Assembly (NCBI RefSeq): GCF_004843725.1
Contig: NZ_CP039451.1
Coordinates: 3,664,001-3,728,000, forward strand
Direction: 5' to 3'
Origin: Psychroserpens sp. NJDZ02
GTDB taxonomy: Bacteria > Bacteroidota > Bacteroidia > Flavobacteriales > Flavobacteriaceae
DNA length: 64,000 bases
Shown here: piece by piece, positions 1 to 9,894 of the stretch
Position numbering within the stretch: the stretch's first letter is position 1
Layout: every line of letters begins with the position of its first letter
The notes under the pieces: model-generated
Told to the model about the DNA's origin: nothing
Database searches by the model: none
What the model saw: only the letters and a program-made list of their open reading frames with translations
Made by a program: the position numbers and the translations under genes

Positions 1-80
1 TATTGAGATTCTTGATAATTTATTTAAGTGGGCAAAAATAGTGCTTATATGGTATTGTAATTCTTAAAAAATGTTAATTC

Positions 81-116
81 TTCACCACAAAATTAAAATT
101 TTTATTTTGTGGTGAA
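81..116. repeat. Perfect 13-bp inverted repeat
   Basis: Arms TTCACCACAAAAT (81-93) and ATTTTGTGGTGAA (104-116) pair perfectly around a 10-base AT-only loop. It lies in the 289 bases before the first gene. There is no T-run after it on the plus strand, so it could be a terminator remnant of a gene left of the window or a regulatory hairpin. The rest of 1-289 shows no convincing gene. Confidence 0.6.
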
Positions 117-289
117 CGGGTTGTTTGTAGGCTGTTTATGGTTTGAATCCCTTTTTTAAGACTTTTACTATAAATCTCATCGATAAATAATGAGGTTTTG
201 TATAGTGAATTGCCGCAAACGTCTATCGCTTTGTAATATACTAGTATATAGTTTCATCTTTGAAGTGTAGAATCAAAACACTTAAAAAA

Positions 290-1621
290 ATGAAATTATA
301 TCTAATACTAGTAAGTCTGTTCTTCGTGCAATTCTCATTTGCACAAGACGCTTCAATCAACACAGCATCTAAGGTGTGGTCATTAGAAGATTGTATTACT
401 TACGCTATAGAAAATAACATTACGGTTAAGGAAGCTGCTTTAAATAAAAGTATTGCCGAAATAGATTATAGTAAATCAAAATCGTCAAGATTACCAAACC
501 TATTTGGTACAGCGTCTCAAAATTTTTCTAGCGGAAACACTATTGACCCAATTACAAGTAGTTATGTTACAGATCAAATAAACAGTACTAATGTTGGTAT
601 TAACAGTTCGATGACCTTGTTTCAAGGAAACCAATTGACTAATCAAATTAAACAAAACAAATTAGTATTGGAACAACGTATGTTTCTAGAAGAGGTCGAA
701 AAGAATAATATCGAATTGAATATTTTAGAAGTCTATTTACAAACGCTTTATACTAAAGAAAGTATCGCTATTGCTGAAAACAACTTAGACGCTTCAGAGA
801 AAGAAGTACTAAGAGCAAAAGCCCGTTTAGATGCAGGTACTATTGCCTTAAGTGATTATACAGAAGCACAAAGCCAAGCAGCGACAAATAAGTATAATGT
901 GATTGCTTCTAAAAACGATTACCAACAATACATCATTCAGTTAAAGCAATTACTAGAATTATCGCCTTTAGAGGAGTTAGAGATTGAAACCATTAATGAA
1001 AATATGGATTTAATTAATTTAGAAATTGATAAAAATCAATTATACAATAATGCTATTGGCTTTTTACCAGAGATACAAGCAAGCAAATTAAATATAGCTG
1101 CAAACGAGAAAGAACTGGACATTGCTAAAGGTGGTTTTTTGCCAACATTGTCTTTAACAGGAAGTATAGGATCGGGTTATACGAGTATTAATGATAATAC
1201 GTTTTCAGAACAGTTTGATATTAATTTTAATCAGAAAATTGGTGTATCATTAACAATCCCAATTTTTAATCGAAACCAAACAAAAGCCGCGGTTCAAACC
1301 GCTACTGTAAACATTGAGAAAGCTCAAATACAAAAACAAGGTGCAGAAAAAGAAGTTTACAAAAAAATAGAAACAGCGTATCAAAATGCAGTTTCTGCTC
1401 AAGAGCAAGTCATCGCGGCGGAAGCATCTAAAACAGCAGCAGAGCAGTCGTATAAACTAGCACAGAAAAAGTATGAGTTAGGTGGTTTAAGTACAACTGA
1501 TTTAGTGATTAGTCAAAACACGTTTACTAATACGCAACAAAACTATTTACAATCTAAATACTTAAATATCTTATATCATCAATTATTACAATTTTATCAA
1601 GGAAACGATATCAAACTTTAA
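290..1621 (+). CDS. TolC-family outer membrane efflux protein
   Basis: Outer-membrane channel of a tripartite exporter. The protein (443 aa) has a signal peptide (LYLILVSLFFVQFSFAQ) and then two TolC/OEP repeats rich in long helices. Sequences such as 'AKGGFLPTLSLTGSIG' and 'YELGGLSTTDLVISQNTF' are typical of the family. A longer reading from a TTG at 260 exists, but the ATG at 290 starts directly on the signal peptide and is preferred. It begins a four-gene operon with a membrane-fusion protein, an ABC ATPase and a MacB-type permease, all spaced by a few bases, so it should be the exit duct of that pump. Substrate unknown. Confidence 0.9.
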   Translation: MKLYLILVSLFFVQFSFAQDASINTASKVWSLEDCITYAIENNITVKEAALNKSIAEIDYSKSKSSRLPNLFGTASQNFSSGNTIDPITSSYVTDQINSTNVGINSSMTLFQGNQLTNQIKQNKLVLEQRMFLEEVEKNNIELNILEVYLQTLYTKESIAIAENNLDASEKEVLRAKARLDAGTIALSDYTEAQSQAATNKYNVIASKNDYQQYIIQLKQLLELSPLEELEIETINENMDLINLEIDKNQLYNNAIGFLPEIQASKLNIAANEKELDIAKGGFLPTLSLTGSIGSGYTSINDNTFSEQFDINFNQKIGVSLTIPIFNRNQTKAAVQTATVNIEKAQIQKQGAEKEVYKKIETAYQNAVSAQEQVIAAEASKTAAEQSYKLAQKKYELGGLSTTDLVISQNTFTNTQQNYLQSKYLNILYHQLLQFYQGNDIKL

Positions 1622-1632
1622 TCAATACCATT

Positions 1633-2832
1633 ATGAAAAAGAAAATTATAATCAGCATCTTAATATTAGCAGCAATTGGCACAGTAGCCTTTGTGTTTTT
1701 AAAAGGTGACGATGCCATCATCGTAGAAGCAAAAACGGTTGTTGCGAAAAAAGCTAATGTAACAACTATGGTTACAGCAACAGGTACTATGGAGCCTATT
1801 ACGCAAGTAGAAGTAGGAACGCAAGTGTCTGGAGTAGTAGAAAAAATATATGTAGACTACAACAGTATTGTTAAAGAAGGCCAATTAATTGCAGAATTAG
1901 ACAAAACCAACCTTAACGCATCAAAAACACAAGCACAAGCGGCTTATGATAATGCTGTAAGTCAGAGAAATTACACGCAAACAATTTACGAAAGACAAAA
2001 AACATTGTATGATAATCAAGTAATTAGTAAATCAGATTTTGATGATGCTAATTTTAATTATCAAACAGCAAAAGGTACGGTTACTCAGCGTTATTCAGAC
2101 TTACAATCTGCCATAACAAACTTAGGTTATGCTAATATTTATTCGCCAATAAACGGCGTTGTATTGTCAAGAGCTATAGACGAAGGGCAAACCGTTGCAG
2201 CAAGTTTAAGCACACCAACGTTATTTACCATTGCACAAGATTTAAAAGAAATGCAAGTAGAAGCAGATGTAGATGAGGCAGATATAGGACAAGTAATAGA
2301 AGGGCAACGTGTTGAGTTTACCGTTGATGCATATATTGGTGAAACCTTTAACGGAATTGTAACACAAGTACGTTTAGATCCAACAGTAACATCAAATGTA
2401 GTAACTTATACTGTAGTTATAAAAGCAGATAATCCAGACTTAAAACTTAAGCCAGGTTTAACAGCAACCATTTCAATTTATACTATGGAGTTAAATGATG
2501 TGTTGACTGCAGAAGCAAAAGCTGTCAATTTTAAACCAGAAAAAGCGACTTTAGAAGCTTATAATAAACAAGAAGAATTAGGACCTAGTTCTATAGAACG
2601 TTCTAGAGAAGGAACTACGCTTTGGGTATTAGAGAATAATGGCGCAATTACTCCTAAAAAGGTAACTCTTGGAGCGAGTGATGGTGTTAATGTAGAGATA
2701 GTAAGCGGTATTGCTGAAGGAGAAAAATTAGTATATAGTTTATTAGGAGTTTCTAAATCAGAAGCAGGAACAGACGCTAAAAGTACAAGTCCATTTATGC
2801 CACAACGTGGAGGCGGTGGAGGAAAAAGATAA
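1633..2832 (+). CDS. MacA-like periplasmic adaptor subunit
   Basis: Membrane-fusion protein linking a MacB-type permease to TolC. It has an N-terminal membrane anchor (residues 5-24), a lipoyl/barrel-sandwich half ('TGTMEPITQVEVGTQVSG'), a coiled-coil hairpin (about 90-150), the second lipoyl half ('YSPINGVVLSRAIDEGQ'), a beta-barrel domain and a Gly-rich C-terminus. Length (399 aa) is normal for MacA. It lies 11 bases after tolC and 4 bases before the ATPase gene, so co-transcription is near certain. The family exports macrolides, peptides or siderophores. The substrate here cannot be read from sequence. Confidence 0.9.
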   Translation: MKKKIIISILILAAIGTVAFVFLKGDDAIIVEAKTVVAKKANVTTMVTATGTMEPITQVEVGTQVSGVVEKIYVDYNSIVKEGQLIAELDKTNLNASKTQAQAAYDNAVSQRNYTQTIYERQKTLYDNQVISKSDFDDANFNYQTAKGTVTQRYSDLQSAITNLGYANIYSPINGVVLSRAIDEGQTVAASLSTPTLFTIAQDLKEMQVEADVDEADIGQVIEGQRVEFTVDAYIGETFNGIVTQVRLDPTVTSNVVTYTVVIKADNPDLKLKPGLTATISIYTMELNDVLTAEAKAVNFKPEKATLEAYNKQEELGPSSIERSREGTTLWVLENNGAITPKKVTLGASDGVNVEIVSGIAEGEKLVYSLLGVSKSEAGTDAKSTSPFMPQRGGGGGKR

Positions 2833-2836
2833 GATT

Positions 2837-3580
2837 ATGAAAAAAGAAATCATAAAAATAGAAAATTTAAAACGTGAGTTTACGATGGGAACCGAAACGG
2901 TTCATGCCTTAAAAGGAATATCGTTTAGTATAAAAGAAGGTGAGTTTGTTACCATCATGGGATCTAGTGGTTCTGGTAAAAGTACCATGTTAAATATTTT
3001 AGGGTGTTTAGACCAACCAACTTCTGGAGTGTATGAAATTGATGGTGTTAGTGTAAAAGATTTAAGCAGAAATGAGTTAGCAACCATTAGAAACGAAAAG
3101 ATAGGTTTCATTTTTCAATCGTATAATTTACTAGCAAGAACTTCTGCTATTGAAAACGTAGAGTTACCATTGTTGTATAACAGTAAAGTTAGTACTGAAG
3201 AACGAAGGGAACGCGCAATCAAAGCCTTAGAGATGGTTGGTTTGGGCGAACGATTACATCATACACCTTCGCAACTTTCAGGAGGACAACAACAGCGTGT
3301 AGCCATAGCAAGATCTTTAGTTAATAATCCAGTAATGATTCTTGCAGATGAAGCTACTGGTAACTTAGATACTAGAACGTCTTATGAGATTATGTCGTTA
3401 TTTCAGGAGCTAAACAAAAAAGGTATTACCATAACTTTTGTAACGCACGAACCAGACATTGCTACATTTAGTAGTAGAACAGTAGTGTTAAAAGATGGCG
3501 AAATTATGCAAGATTATCAAAATCATGATGTGCAATCTGCAGCAACCGAATTAGCAAAATTACCTAAACAAGACCATTAA
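2837..3580 (+). CDS. MacB-type ABC transporter ATP-binding protein
   Basis: ATPase of the MacAB/LolD class (247 aa). Visible motifs are Walker A 'GSSGSGKST', the Q-loop region '[14 protein letters not shown]', the signature '[15 protein letters not shown]', Walker B '[12 protein letters not shown]' and the H-loop 'FVTHEPD'. An upstream in-frame GTG at 2807 would overlap the adaptor gene. The ATG at 2837, 4 bases after the adaptor stop, gives the standard N-terminus and is preferred. In E. coli MacB the ATPase and permease are one chain. Here they are two genes, as is common in Bacteroidota. Confidence 0.92.
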   Translation: MKKEIIKIENLKREFTMGTETVHALKGISFSIKEGEFVTIMGSSGSGKSTMLNILGCLDQPTSGVYEIDGVSVKDLSRNELATIRNEKIGFIFQSYNLLARTSAIENVELPLLYNSKVSTEERRERAIKALEMVGLGERLHHTPSQLSGGQQQRVAIARSLVNNPVMILADEATGNLDTRTSYEIMSLFQELNKKGITITFVTHEPDIATFSSRTVVLKDGEIMQDYQNHDVQSAATELAKLPKQDH

Positions 3581-3582
3581 TT

Positions 3583-4803
3583 ATGAGAGTATTAAACTTA
3601 TTTAAAATAGCGATGAAAGCAATTATTCTCAATAAAACGAGAACTTTGCTTACTATGTTGGGGATTATTATTGGGGTAGCTTCTGTAATTGCAATGTTAG
3701 CTATAGGGGAAGGCTCAAAAGAGAGTATTCGTGCTTCAATTTCTGCCATGGGTTCTAATATGATAACCGTTAAACCTGGTGCAGATGATAAGGGGCCTGC
3801 AAGAGGTAGTGGAGGTGATGTTCAAACCTTAACACTTCAAAATTACGAAGTGATTAAAGAAAACGCAGATTTATTGAGTTATGTAACGCCTGTTGTAAAT
3901 GGAAGTGGACAAATTATTAACGGTTCTAATAACTGGCCAAGTAGTATCTACGGTGTAAACCCAGACTATATTAAAATTAAAGTTGTAGGCTTACAAAGTG
4001 GTAGTATGTTTACAGATGCTGAGGTTAAATCGGCTTCTAAAGTGGCTGTTATTGGGCAAACCGTTGTAGAAAATGTATTTCCTGATGGTCAAAATCCTGT
4101 TGGTCAAATGATTCGTTTTAATAACATTCCTTTTACAGTGATTGGTGTATTAGAAGAAAAGGGTGAAAATACCTTTGGTCAAGACCAGGATGATGTTGTT
4201 ATTGCACCGTATACAACGGTACAAAAACGTATTTTGGCAATCGATCATTTAAATCAAATTATGGCATCATCAATTAGTGAAGATGATGCAGAAGCGGCGG
4301 TAATACAAGTATCAGAAATTTTACGTACAGAACATAAATTAATGGATACAGAAGCCGATGATTTTAATGTGAGTTCTATGGAAGAGTTGATTTCTGCATT
4401 TAGTTCGACTAGTGAAATGTTAACGGTTTTATTAGTTGCAGTGGCAAGTATTTCCTTGTTAATTGGTGGTATTGGAATTATGAATATTATGTACGTTTCT
4501 GTAAAAGAACGAACAAAAGAAATTGGTTTAAGAATGGCTGTAGGTGCTAAAGGAGCAGATATTTTAATGCAGTTCTTAATTGAAGCCATTTTAATAAGTA
4601 TTACCGGTGGTATTTTAGGTGTTCTCTTAGGACTCGCAGCTACTGTTTTTATTGAAAACTTTTTAAACTGGCCAACAAGTGTCGCGCTGTATTCTATTGT
4701 TATTTCTTTTGCTGTGTGTGCAGTAACAGGTATCTTTTTTGGATGGTATCCAGCTAGAAAAGCATCGGCTTTAGACCCAATAACCGCTTTACGTTACGAA
4801 TAA
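3583..4803 (+). CDS. MacB-type ABC transporter permease (FtsX family)
   Basis: Permease of 406 aa: an N-terminal membrane segment ('LLTMLGIIIGVASVIAMLAIG'-like, residues 21-42), a large MacB periplasmic core domain (about 50-270), then three membrane segments in a C-terminal FtsX domain with 'GGIGIMNIMYVSVKERTKEIGLR' features and 'GWYPARKASALDPITALRYE' at the end. It starts 2 bases after the ATPase stop. It uses cytoplasmic ATP hydrolysis to drive periplasmic export through the adaptor and TolC. It is the last gene of the operon and is followed by a terminator. Confidence 0.92.
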   Translation: MRVLNLFKIAMKAIILNKTRTLLTMLGIIIGVASVIAMLAIGEGSKESIRASISAMGSNMITVKPGADDKGPARGSGGDVQTLTLQNYEVIKENADLLSYVTPVVNGSGQIINGSNNWPSSIYGVNPDYIKIKVVGLQSGSMFTDAEVKSASKVAVIGQTVVENVFPDGQNPVGQMIRFNNIPFTVIGVLEEKGENTFGQDQDDVVIAPYTTVQKRILAIDHLNQIMASSISEDDAEAAVIQVSEILRTEHKLMDTEADDFNVSSMEELISAFSSTSEMLTVLLVAVASISLLIGGIGIMNIMYVSVKERTKEIGLRMAVGAKGADILMQFLIEAILISITGGILGVLLGLAATVFIENFLNWPTSVALYSIVISFAVCAVTGIFFGWYPARKASALDPITALRYE

Positions 4804-4833
4804 TAGCGTTTGATTTTTAAATTAATATAAATA

Positions 4834-4873
4834 TTAAAAAGACTAATTGTTTTAAACAGTTAGTCTTTTTTTT
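4834..4873. terminator. Bidirectional terminator hairpin
   Basis: AAAAAGACTAA and TTAGTCTTTTT form a stem around a short AT-rich loop. A T-run follows on the plus strand and an A-run precedes it, so it can terminate both the macAB operon and the convergent MFS gene. Confidence 0.8.
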
Positions 4874-6038
4874 ATGATTGATGTTTTGGTTCAAAAATAA
4901 ATTGAACAATTAAAATACTTATTGATATTAATAACCCTAAAACAGAAACACCTTGCCAACCAAAATGTTGCCAAGCATACGCACCTAAAAATGTACCTAA
5001 AGCTCCACCAATAAAAAAGCCCACCATATAAACCGTATTCACTCGATTTCTAGCTTCTGGATTCTTAGAAAAAATAGTAACTTGGTTAGTAATATGTAAT
5101 ACTTGCATCCCTAAATCTACTACAATTACGCCTAAGGCTAAACCAATTAAAGAGTATCCTGAAAAAAGGAAAATCACCCAAGAAATCATTAATAATACGG
5201 TAGAGAAGATAATCATACTTTTTCTAGTATATTTATCATTCATTTTACCAACAACGGTTGCGCCAAGTGCTCCAACAATACCAAAGACACCAAAGGCACC
5301 AGCAACATCGCTATCGTAATTAAAATGATCTTCCATTAAAAAAACAAAGGTGGTCCAAAAAACACTCAAACCTGCAAAACCAAGTCCAGCGCGTAAAGCA
5401 GCCAATCGTAAGGAAGGTTCTGTTTTAAAATAATGACCTATCGATTTTAATAAACTTCCGTAACTTCCTTTATAATTGGGCTTAATTTTCGGTAATTTAT
5501 ATTGAAGTAAAACAAACAGCAATACCATTAATACCGTTGCAGCAGAAAACATAAAGCGCCAGCCAAACCATTTTCCTATAACACCACTTATTACACGACT
5601 TCCTAAAATACCAATTAGCAATCCGCTCATTACGATACCTAAGGCACGTCCTCGACCTTTGTCGTCAGATAATTGAGCAACCATTGGCACAAATAATTGT
5701 GGTAAGGCAGACGAAAAACCAATGAAAAAGCTACTTATAATCAAAAGATATAAAGTACTTGATAATGATGCCGCTATTAGTGAGAGAATCATTAAAACAA
5801 AATCGAATTGTAATATTTTTTTGTTGGAAACCTTATCACCCAAAGGGACAATAAATAATAAACCAAAAGCATAACCCAATTGTGTAGCTAAAGGCACATT
5901 ACTTACGGCAGATTCACTAACTCCAAATTCTACAACCATTTGATGTAAAAGTGGTTGGTTGTAGTATAGGTTTGCAACAACAAGTCCAGCAGATATACTC
6001 ATTAAGTATAATACGGAATTTGATAATGTTTTGTTCAT
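4872..6038 (-). CDS. MFS transporter
   Basis: Twelve-segment major facilitator of 388 aa, normal for drug or sugar efflux MFS proteins. The N-terminus reads 'SAGLVVANLYYNQPLLHQM', typical of the DHA-like group often annotated as putative exporters. The loop between segments 2 and 3 ('PLGDKVSNKK') matches the MFS signature position. It converges on the macAB operon and is followed 113 bases downstream in its own direction of reading by no partner. The upstream neighbour on the same strand is an SBF-family transporter. Substrate unknown. Confidence 0.85.
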   Translation of the reverse strand: MNKTLSNSVLYLMSISAGLVVANLYYNQPLLHQMVVEFGVSESAVSNVPLATQLGYAFGLLFIVPLGDKVSNKKILQFDFVLMILSLIAASLSSTLYLLIISSFFIGFSSALPQLFVPMVAQLSDDKGRGRALGIVMSGLLIGILGSRVISGVIGKWFGWRFMFSAATVLMVLLFVLLQYKLPKIKPNYKGSYGSLLKSIGHYFKTEPSLRLAALRAGLGFAGLSVFWTTFVFLMEDHFNYDSDVAGAFGVFGIVGALGATVVGKMNDKYTRKSMIIFSTVLLMISWVIFLFSGYSLIGLALGVIVVDLGMQVLHITNQVTIFSKNPEARNRVNTVYMVGFFIGGALGTFLGAYAWQHFGWQGVSVLGLLISISILIVQFIFEPKHQS

Positions 6039-6151
6039 TTTTTAGAAATTTAAAATCTTGGATTATTTTCAATCGCCAAATATCAGAACTACTTTTTCGG
6101 ATAACAAATAACTGCTGAACTTATTTTATGAAAAGGTTGCTCTTTTTAAAT

Positions 6152-7126
6152 TTAACTTTCAAGAACTTGCGCTCTACTTTTTTTAGAAGCGACAATACTA
6201 ATAATTAAGATCTGTGTGGCATGAAACAACATGAGCGGCAAAAGAATAATACCAACCGATGCCATGTTTCCGAATAATATCTTAGAAAAAACAGTACCAT
6301 GTACTAGTGATTTTTTAGTACCACAAAACTGTGCTGTAATCTGATCTTCGGCATTCAATTTTAATTTTTTAGAGATAAAACCTGTTAGTGAAAAAGCAAT
6401 GCCAAACAATACAATCACACCAATAAAAATAATGCCTAAATCTAAAAGAGAGACGGCACTAAAAATATTATCATTAAAAGATTCTGCAAAACTTTTATAG
6501 ATTATTAATAAGATAATAGATTTATCAAACAGTGTTAATTTACTCCTGTGTTTGTGAGCAAAAGCACCTAAAAAACGTTGTAATAAGAGCCCTAAAATTA
6601 CAGGTAAAATAATTTGAACAATCAGTTTTAGATAGATATCTGTAAAATCAAAATCGGTTTGAGCATCATTTACAAACAAGCCCATCCAAAGTGGTGTAAT
6701 TGCAATTCCTATAATTCCAGAAATACTTGCATTAAAAATAGCTGCAGGTATATTTCCTTTTGCCATAGACACCATAACAACAGACGATGATACTGTAGAG
6801 GGGAGTGCTGCCAGGAAAAAGAAAGCTAACCAAATGGTTTCTTGTTCTTCATTCTGAAGTAATGGTCTAAATAATAAAACCAATAACGGAAACATTAAAA
6901 AAGTAGCACCTTGTACTAAAAGGTGTAATTTCCAATTTTTAAGACCTGATTTTAACTGTGTCGGGTTTAATTTTAATCCGTAGAAAAAGAAGATAAGCGA
7001 AATTCCTATCGCACTAATCGTGTCGATAGGAATTTTACTTTCTTGTGCTCCCCATTGTGGGAAAAAATAAGCTATTAGAATAGTCCCAATAATAGAGAGG
7101 ACAAATTTATCAATCTTTAATTTCAT
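6152..7126 (-). CDS. Bile acid:sodium symporter-family transporter (YfeH/SLC10A7-like)
   Basis: Membrane protein of 324 aa with about ten hydrophobic segments. Segments such as 'AIGISLIFFFYGLKLNP' and 'FFLAALPSTVSSSVVMVSMA' are characteristic of the SBF_like family (YfeH in bacteria, SLC10A7 in animals). Bacterial members are mostly uncharacterised, and bile acid is not an expected substrate here. It lies upstream of the MFS gene on the same strand with a 113-base gap, so co-transcription is possible. Confidence 0.8.
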   Translation of the reverse strand: MKLKIDKFVLSIIGTILIAYFFPQWGAQESKIPIDTISAIGISLIFFFYGLKLNPTQLKSGLKNWKLHLLVQGATFLMFPLLVLLFRPLLQNEEQETIWLAFFFLAALPSTVSSSVVMVSMAKGNIPAAIFNASISGIIGIAITPLWMGLFVNDAQTDFDFTDIYLKLIVQIILPVILGLLLQRFLGAFAHKHRSKLTLFDKSIILLIIYKSFAESFNDNIFSAVSLLDLGIIFIGVIVLFGIAFSLTGFISKKLKLNAEDQITAQFCGTKKSLVHGTVFSKILFGNMASVGIILLPLMLFHATQILIISIVASKKSRAQVLES

Positions 7127-7691
7127 GTTTATTTTCTTTGTTTCTATATGCTAAATTAGGTGTTTAAGGTAGTAGAAAATATTAATTCTGCTACAATCAT
7201 AATCAGTAAAGGTTGCTAAATTTTAAATGACATTCCAGAAGATATTGCTTTTGGTAGTAATCCCTGAGATCTCATTAAATTAATTATAAAAATATCACCA
7301 ACAAAAATACTAATGTTAATATAGATATGTGATATACAAAAGCAAAAGAAAAGAAATCGCTATAAGGAACAAGAACTGCAAGAGATCATTAAATTGAATA
7401 GCGGACTATGTTTGTAGTTTGTTTAATTAATACCGGGATTACTATTTTAATAAATAGGTTTTAATCTTTAATAAATGTGTATTTTCATTTTATCGTTATA
7501 ATAAATAAAAATTACTATAGATAAAATCTTAACATTGGTATAGTAAATAGTCTAAACCATCTATTACGTTAAAAAGAAATAACAATTAGTTTTATATTTG
7601 AAGTGCTCTGTGAAAGCGGAATTAACACAACATTGATTATAAATTCTGTTAGTGTTATTCGATTTTATAACAAGACTTAAATCATAACCAA
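7127..7691. other. Intergenic region, 565 bp, divergent promoters
   Basis: No convincing gene. It separates the divergent SBF transporter and the lytS-like gene. A TATATTTG at 7593-7600 fits the Bacteroidota -7 element and may serve the lytS-lytT pair, but no clear -33 TTG is present. Two similar short stretches occur (GAGATCTCATTAAATTAA near 7268 and GAGATCATTAAATTGAA near 7383). Confidence 0.4.
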
Positions 7692-8729
7692 ATGCATGAA
7701 AATAAAAACATAACAACCTTTTCTCACGTATTAATTTGGATTGTACTATTTAGTATGCCATACTTTTTATCTTATGGACAGGAACAAGATTTAAATAGGC
7801 TAGTGGCTCATTTTTGGATTCCATTAATATTTTCTGCAATTATATTTTATCTCAATTATTTTATATTAATAGATGCATTTCTGTTTCCCAAAAAAATGGT
7901 GCAATTTGTTATTATTAATGCTGTCATTATAATGATATTCTTATTCTTAAAAGAATTTATAGAAGACACTTATTTTTCAGATTTAGCAAAAAAACGCTCT
8001 AACAGTAATGGAGGTGAAGGACCTCCTTTTAAAATGTTTGTATACATTCGAGTACTGTCTTATATGGCACCTTTGTTGTTTTCAATAGCAATAAAAACAA
8101 CAAAAAGATGGGTAAGAACAGAGGCTGAACGTAAAGAAGCGACAAACATTAAATTAAAATCAGAATTACAACATTTACATTACCAATTACAACCACACTT
8201 CTTTTTTAATTCGTTGAATAATATTTATGCTTTGGTAGATATTTCACCAGAACAAGCGAAGACTTCGATTCATAGCTTAAGTAAATTAATGCGTTACATG
8301 TTATATGAAACAAATGAAGAATCCATAGCGTTATCTAAGGAAGTCGAGTTTATGAAAAAGTATATCGAATTAATGAAGTTACGAGTGTCAGATAAAACAG
8401 TGGTTAATTATAGTTTTCCTTCGGAAGCAACAACAATTAAAATTGCACCTTTATTATTTATCTCATTAATAGAAAATGCTTTTAAGCATGGTGTATCGGC
8501 AAGCAAACCAAGTACGATTAATATAAATATGACGTGTAATGATAAAACAGTTTTGTTTAGTATTGTAAATGATAATTTTCCTAAAAAAACAGATGATAAA
8601 AGTGGTTCTGGAATAGGACTTCTTAATATCGAAAAACGTTTAGAATTATTGTATCCAAATAAAAGTAGTTTTAAGACCTTTGTAAAAGACGAGCGTTATA
8701 TTGCGCAATTAGAAATAGAAACACACTAA
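7692..8729 (+). CDS. LytS/YehU-type sensor histidine kinase
   Basis: Sensor kinase of 345 aa with four membrane segments (about residues 10-30, 40-62, 70-90, 118-136) and no large periplasmic sensor. A His_kinase domain follows with the phospho-acceptor in 'QLQPHFFFNSLNNIYAL' (His169), then a HATPase domain with the N-box 'LIENAFKHG' and a G-box 'GSGIGLLNIEKRL'. The response regulator gene starts 3 bases after its stop. This is the usual LytS-LytR arrangement of Bacteroidota. The signal is unknown. Confidence 0.9.
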   Translation: MHENKNITTFSHVLIWIVLFSMPYFLSYGQEQDLNRLVAHFWIPLIFSAIIFYLNYFILIDAFLFPKKMVQFVIINAVIIMIFLFLKEFIEDTYFSDLAKKRSNSNGGEGPPFKMFVYIRVLSYMAPLLFSIAIKTTKRWVRTEAERKEATNIKLKSELQHLHYQLQPHFFFNSLNNIYALVDISPEQAKTSIHSLSKLMRYMLYETNEESIALSKEVEFMKKYIELMKLRVSDKTVVNYSFPSEATTIKIAPLLFISLIENAFKHGVSASKPSTININMTCNDKTVLFSIVNDNFPKKTDDKSGSGIGLLNIEKRLELLYPNKSSFKTFVKDERYIAQLEIETH

Positions 8730-8732
8730 ATT

Positions 8733-9464
8733 ATGAGTAATATAAAAATAACCTGTGTTATTGTAGACGATGAGCCTATGGCGCTTAATTTAGTAGAAAG
8801 TTATGTAGAGAAAACACCTTTTCTAGAGCTGAAAAAGAAGTGTAGTAACGCTATTGAAGCTATGGAGTTTATAAAAACAGAACCTGTAGATTTATTATTT
8901 CTAGACATACAAATGCCAGATTTAACTGGTATTGAGTTTTCTAAAATGTTACCAAAAGAAACACGTGTAATTTTCACAACAGCATTCGACCAATATGCTT
9001 TAGAAGGTTTTAAAGTAGAAGCTTTAGATTATTTATTAAAACCTTTTGATTATGCCGAGTTTCTTGCTGCCGCAAATAAAGCAAATGCTTGGTTTGAATT
9101 GCTAAAAGGAAACCAGCAGAGTAGTAGTGTATCCAATGAAAAAGAATTCCTATTTGTAAAATCAGAATATAAGCAATTGCGTATTAAGTTGGCTGATGTT
9201 TTGTATTTTGAAGGGTTAAAGGATTACATTAAAATATGGTTAAAAGATAATCCTAAACCTATTTTAACTTTAATGAGTTTAAAATCGCTTCAGGAAGAAC
9301 TTCCTGAATCTCAATTTATGCGAGTACATCGCTCATTTATTGTTTCACTTAAAAATATAGATGTTATAGAGCGTAGTCAGATTATTATTAATAACCAGCG
9401 TATTACGGTTTCTGAGCAGTATAAACCTGTTTTTTTGGAATTTGTGAGTAATAATTCACTTTAA
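8733..9464 (+). CDS. LytTR-family response regulator
   Basis: 243 aa: a receiver domain (1-120) with acidic pair Asp12/Asp13, phospho-acceptor Asp58 in 'LFLDIQMPDLTG' and 'LLKPFDY' containing the conserved Lys. A LytTR DNA-binding domain follows (about 140-240, 'MRVHRSFIVSLKNIDVIE'). It is paired with the kinase 3 bases upstream. The adjacent EF-hand lipoprotein gene is a plausible target by position only. The last bases of this gene are found again as a remnant 826 bases downstream. Confidence 0.92.
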   Translation: MSNIKITCVIVDDEPMALNLVESYVEKTPFLELKKKCSNAIEAMEFIKTEPVDLLFLDIQMPDLTGIEFSKMLPKETRVIFTTAFDQYALEGFKVEALDYLLKPFDYAEFLAAANKANAWFELLKGNQQSSSVSNEKEFLFVKSEYKQLRIKLADVLYFEGLKDYIKIWLKDNPKPILTLMSLKSLQEELPESQFMRVHRSFIVSLKNIDVIERSQIIINNQRITVSEQYKPVFLEFVSNNSL

Positions 9465-9561
9465 AGTAAAAAATACTGGCCATTCATCCTTGTTTTCTTG
9501 CATTTGAAAGATTGGGGCGTTTCGTTGGTCTAATATTTCTGTTAATAGCTAATGCTCGGAG

Positions 9562-9569
9562 TACCTTTG
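9562..9569 (+). promoter_or_regulatory. -7 promoter element, TACCTTTG
   Basis: Matches the Bacteroidota -7 consensus TAnnTTTG, 26 bases before the ATG of the first EF-hand lipoprotein. The surrounding block (about 9515-9583) is strongly conserved in the duplicated copy, consistent with selected promoter or operator sequence. Confidence 0.65.
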
Positions 9570-9594
9570 TAACAACATAAAACCCCAAATTGTT

Positions 9595-9894
9595 ATGAAA
9601 AAAATCACACTATCACTAGTTATAATTATAAGTTTATTTAGTTGTAACAGCGTTAAAAACGTAAGTACATCAAATTTATCAGAAGCAACTGTATTATTAA
9701 GTTCATTAAACTCAAGTTCTTCAGTTCAACAAATTGTAAGCCTTTTTAGTTTATTAGATTCTAATGAAGATAGGTCTATTAGTTCTACGGAAGCTATTGG
9801 ACCTATAGCAGAACATTTTACACGTTTAGATGCTGACAGAAACTCAAGTTTAGATATTACAGAATTAACAGGATTATCGAGTCTGTTGAAATAA
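9595..9894 (+). CDS. EF-hand lipoprotein, copy 1
   Basis: 99 aa exported lipoprotein: lipobox 'SLFSC' with acylated Cys17, a Ser/Leu-rich linker, then two EF-hand loops. Loop 1 (Asp55-Glu66, D-x-N-x-D-x-S-I-x-x-x-E) and loop 2 (Asp79-Glu90, D-x-D-x-N-x-S-L-D-x-x-E) both keep the calcium-ligand positions. Probably a small calcium-binding surface or periplasmic protein. It differs from copy 2 (10421-10720) at 9 of 99 residues, none of them at loop ligand positions. It lies 130 bases after the LytTR regulator, which may control it. Confidence 0.8.
   Translation: MKKITLSLVIIISLFSCNSVKNVSTSNLSEATVLLSSLNSSSSVQQIVSLFSLLDSNEDRSISSTEAIGPIAEHFTRLDADRNSSLDITELTGLSSLLK

Noticed and set aside
7200..7400. 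Possible gene fragment in the 7127-7691 gap
   Set aside because: Short protein-like words are broken by stops in every frame and do not join into a longer peptide.
9481..9545. LytTR-type direct repeats upstream of EF-hand gene 1
   Set aside because: GTT-centred motifs about 22 bases apart are visible at copy 1 but the second is not kept in copy 2, so the case is too weak for a feature.
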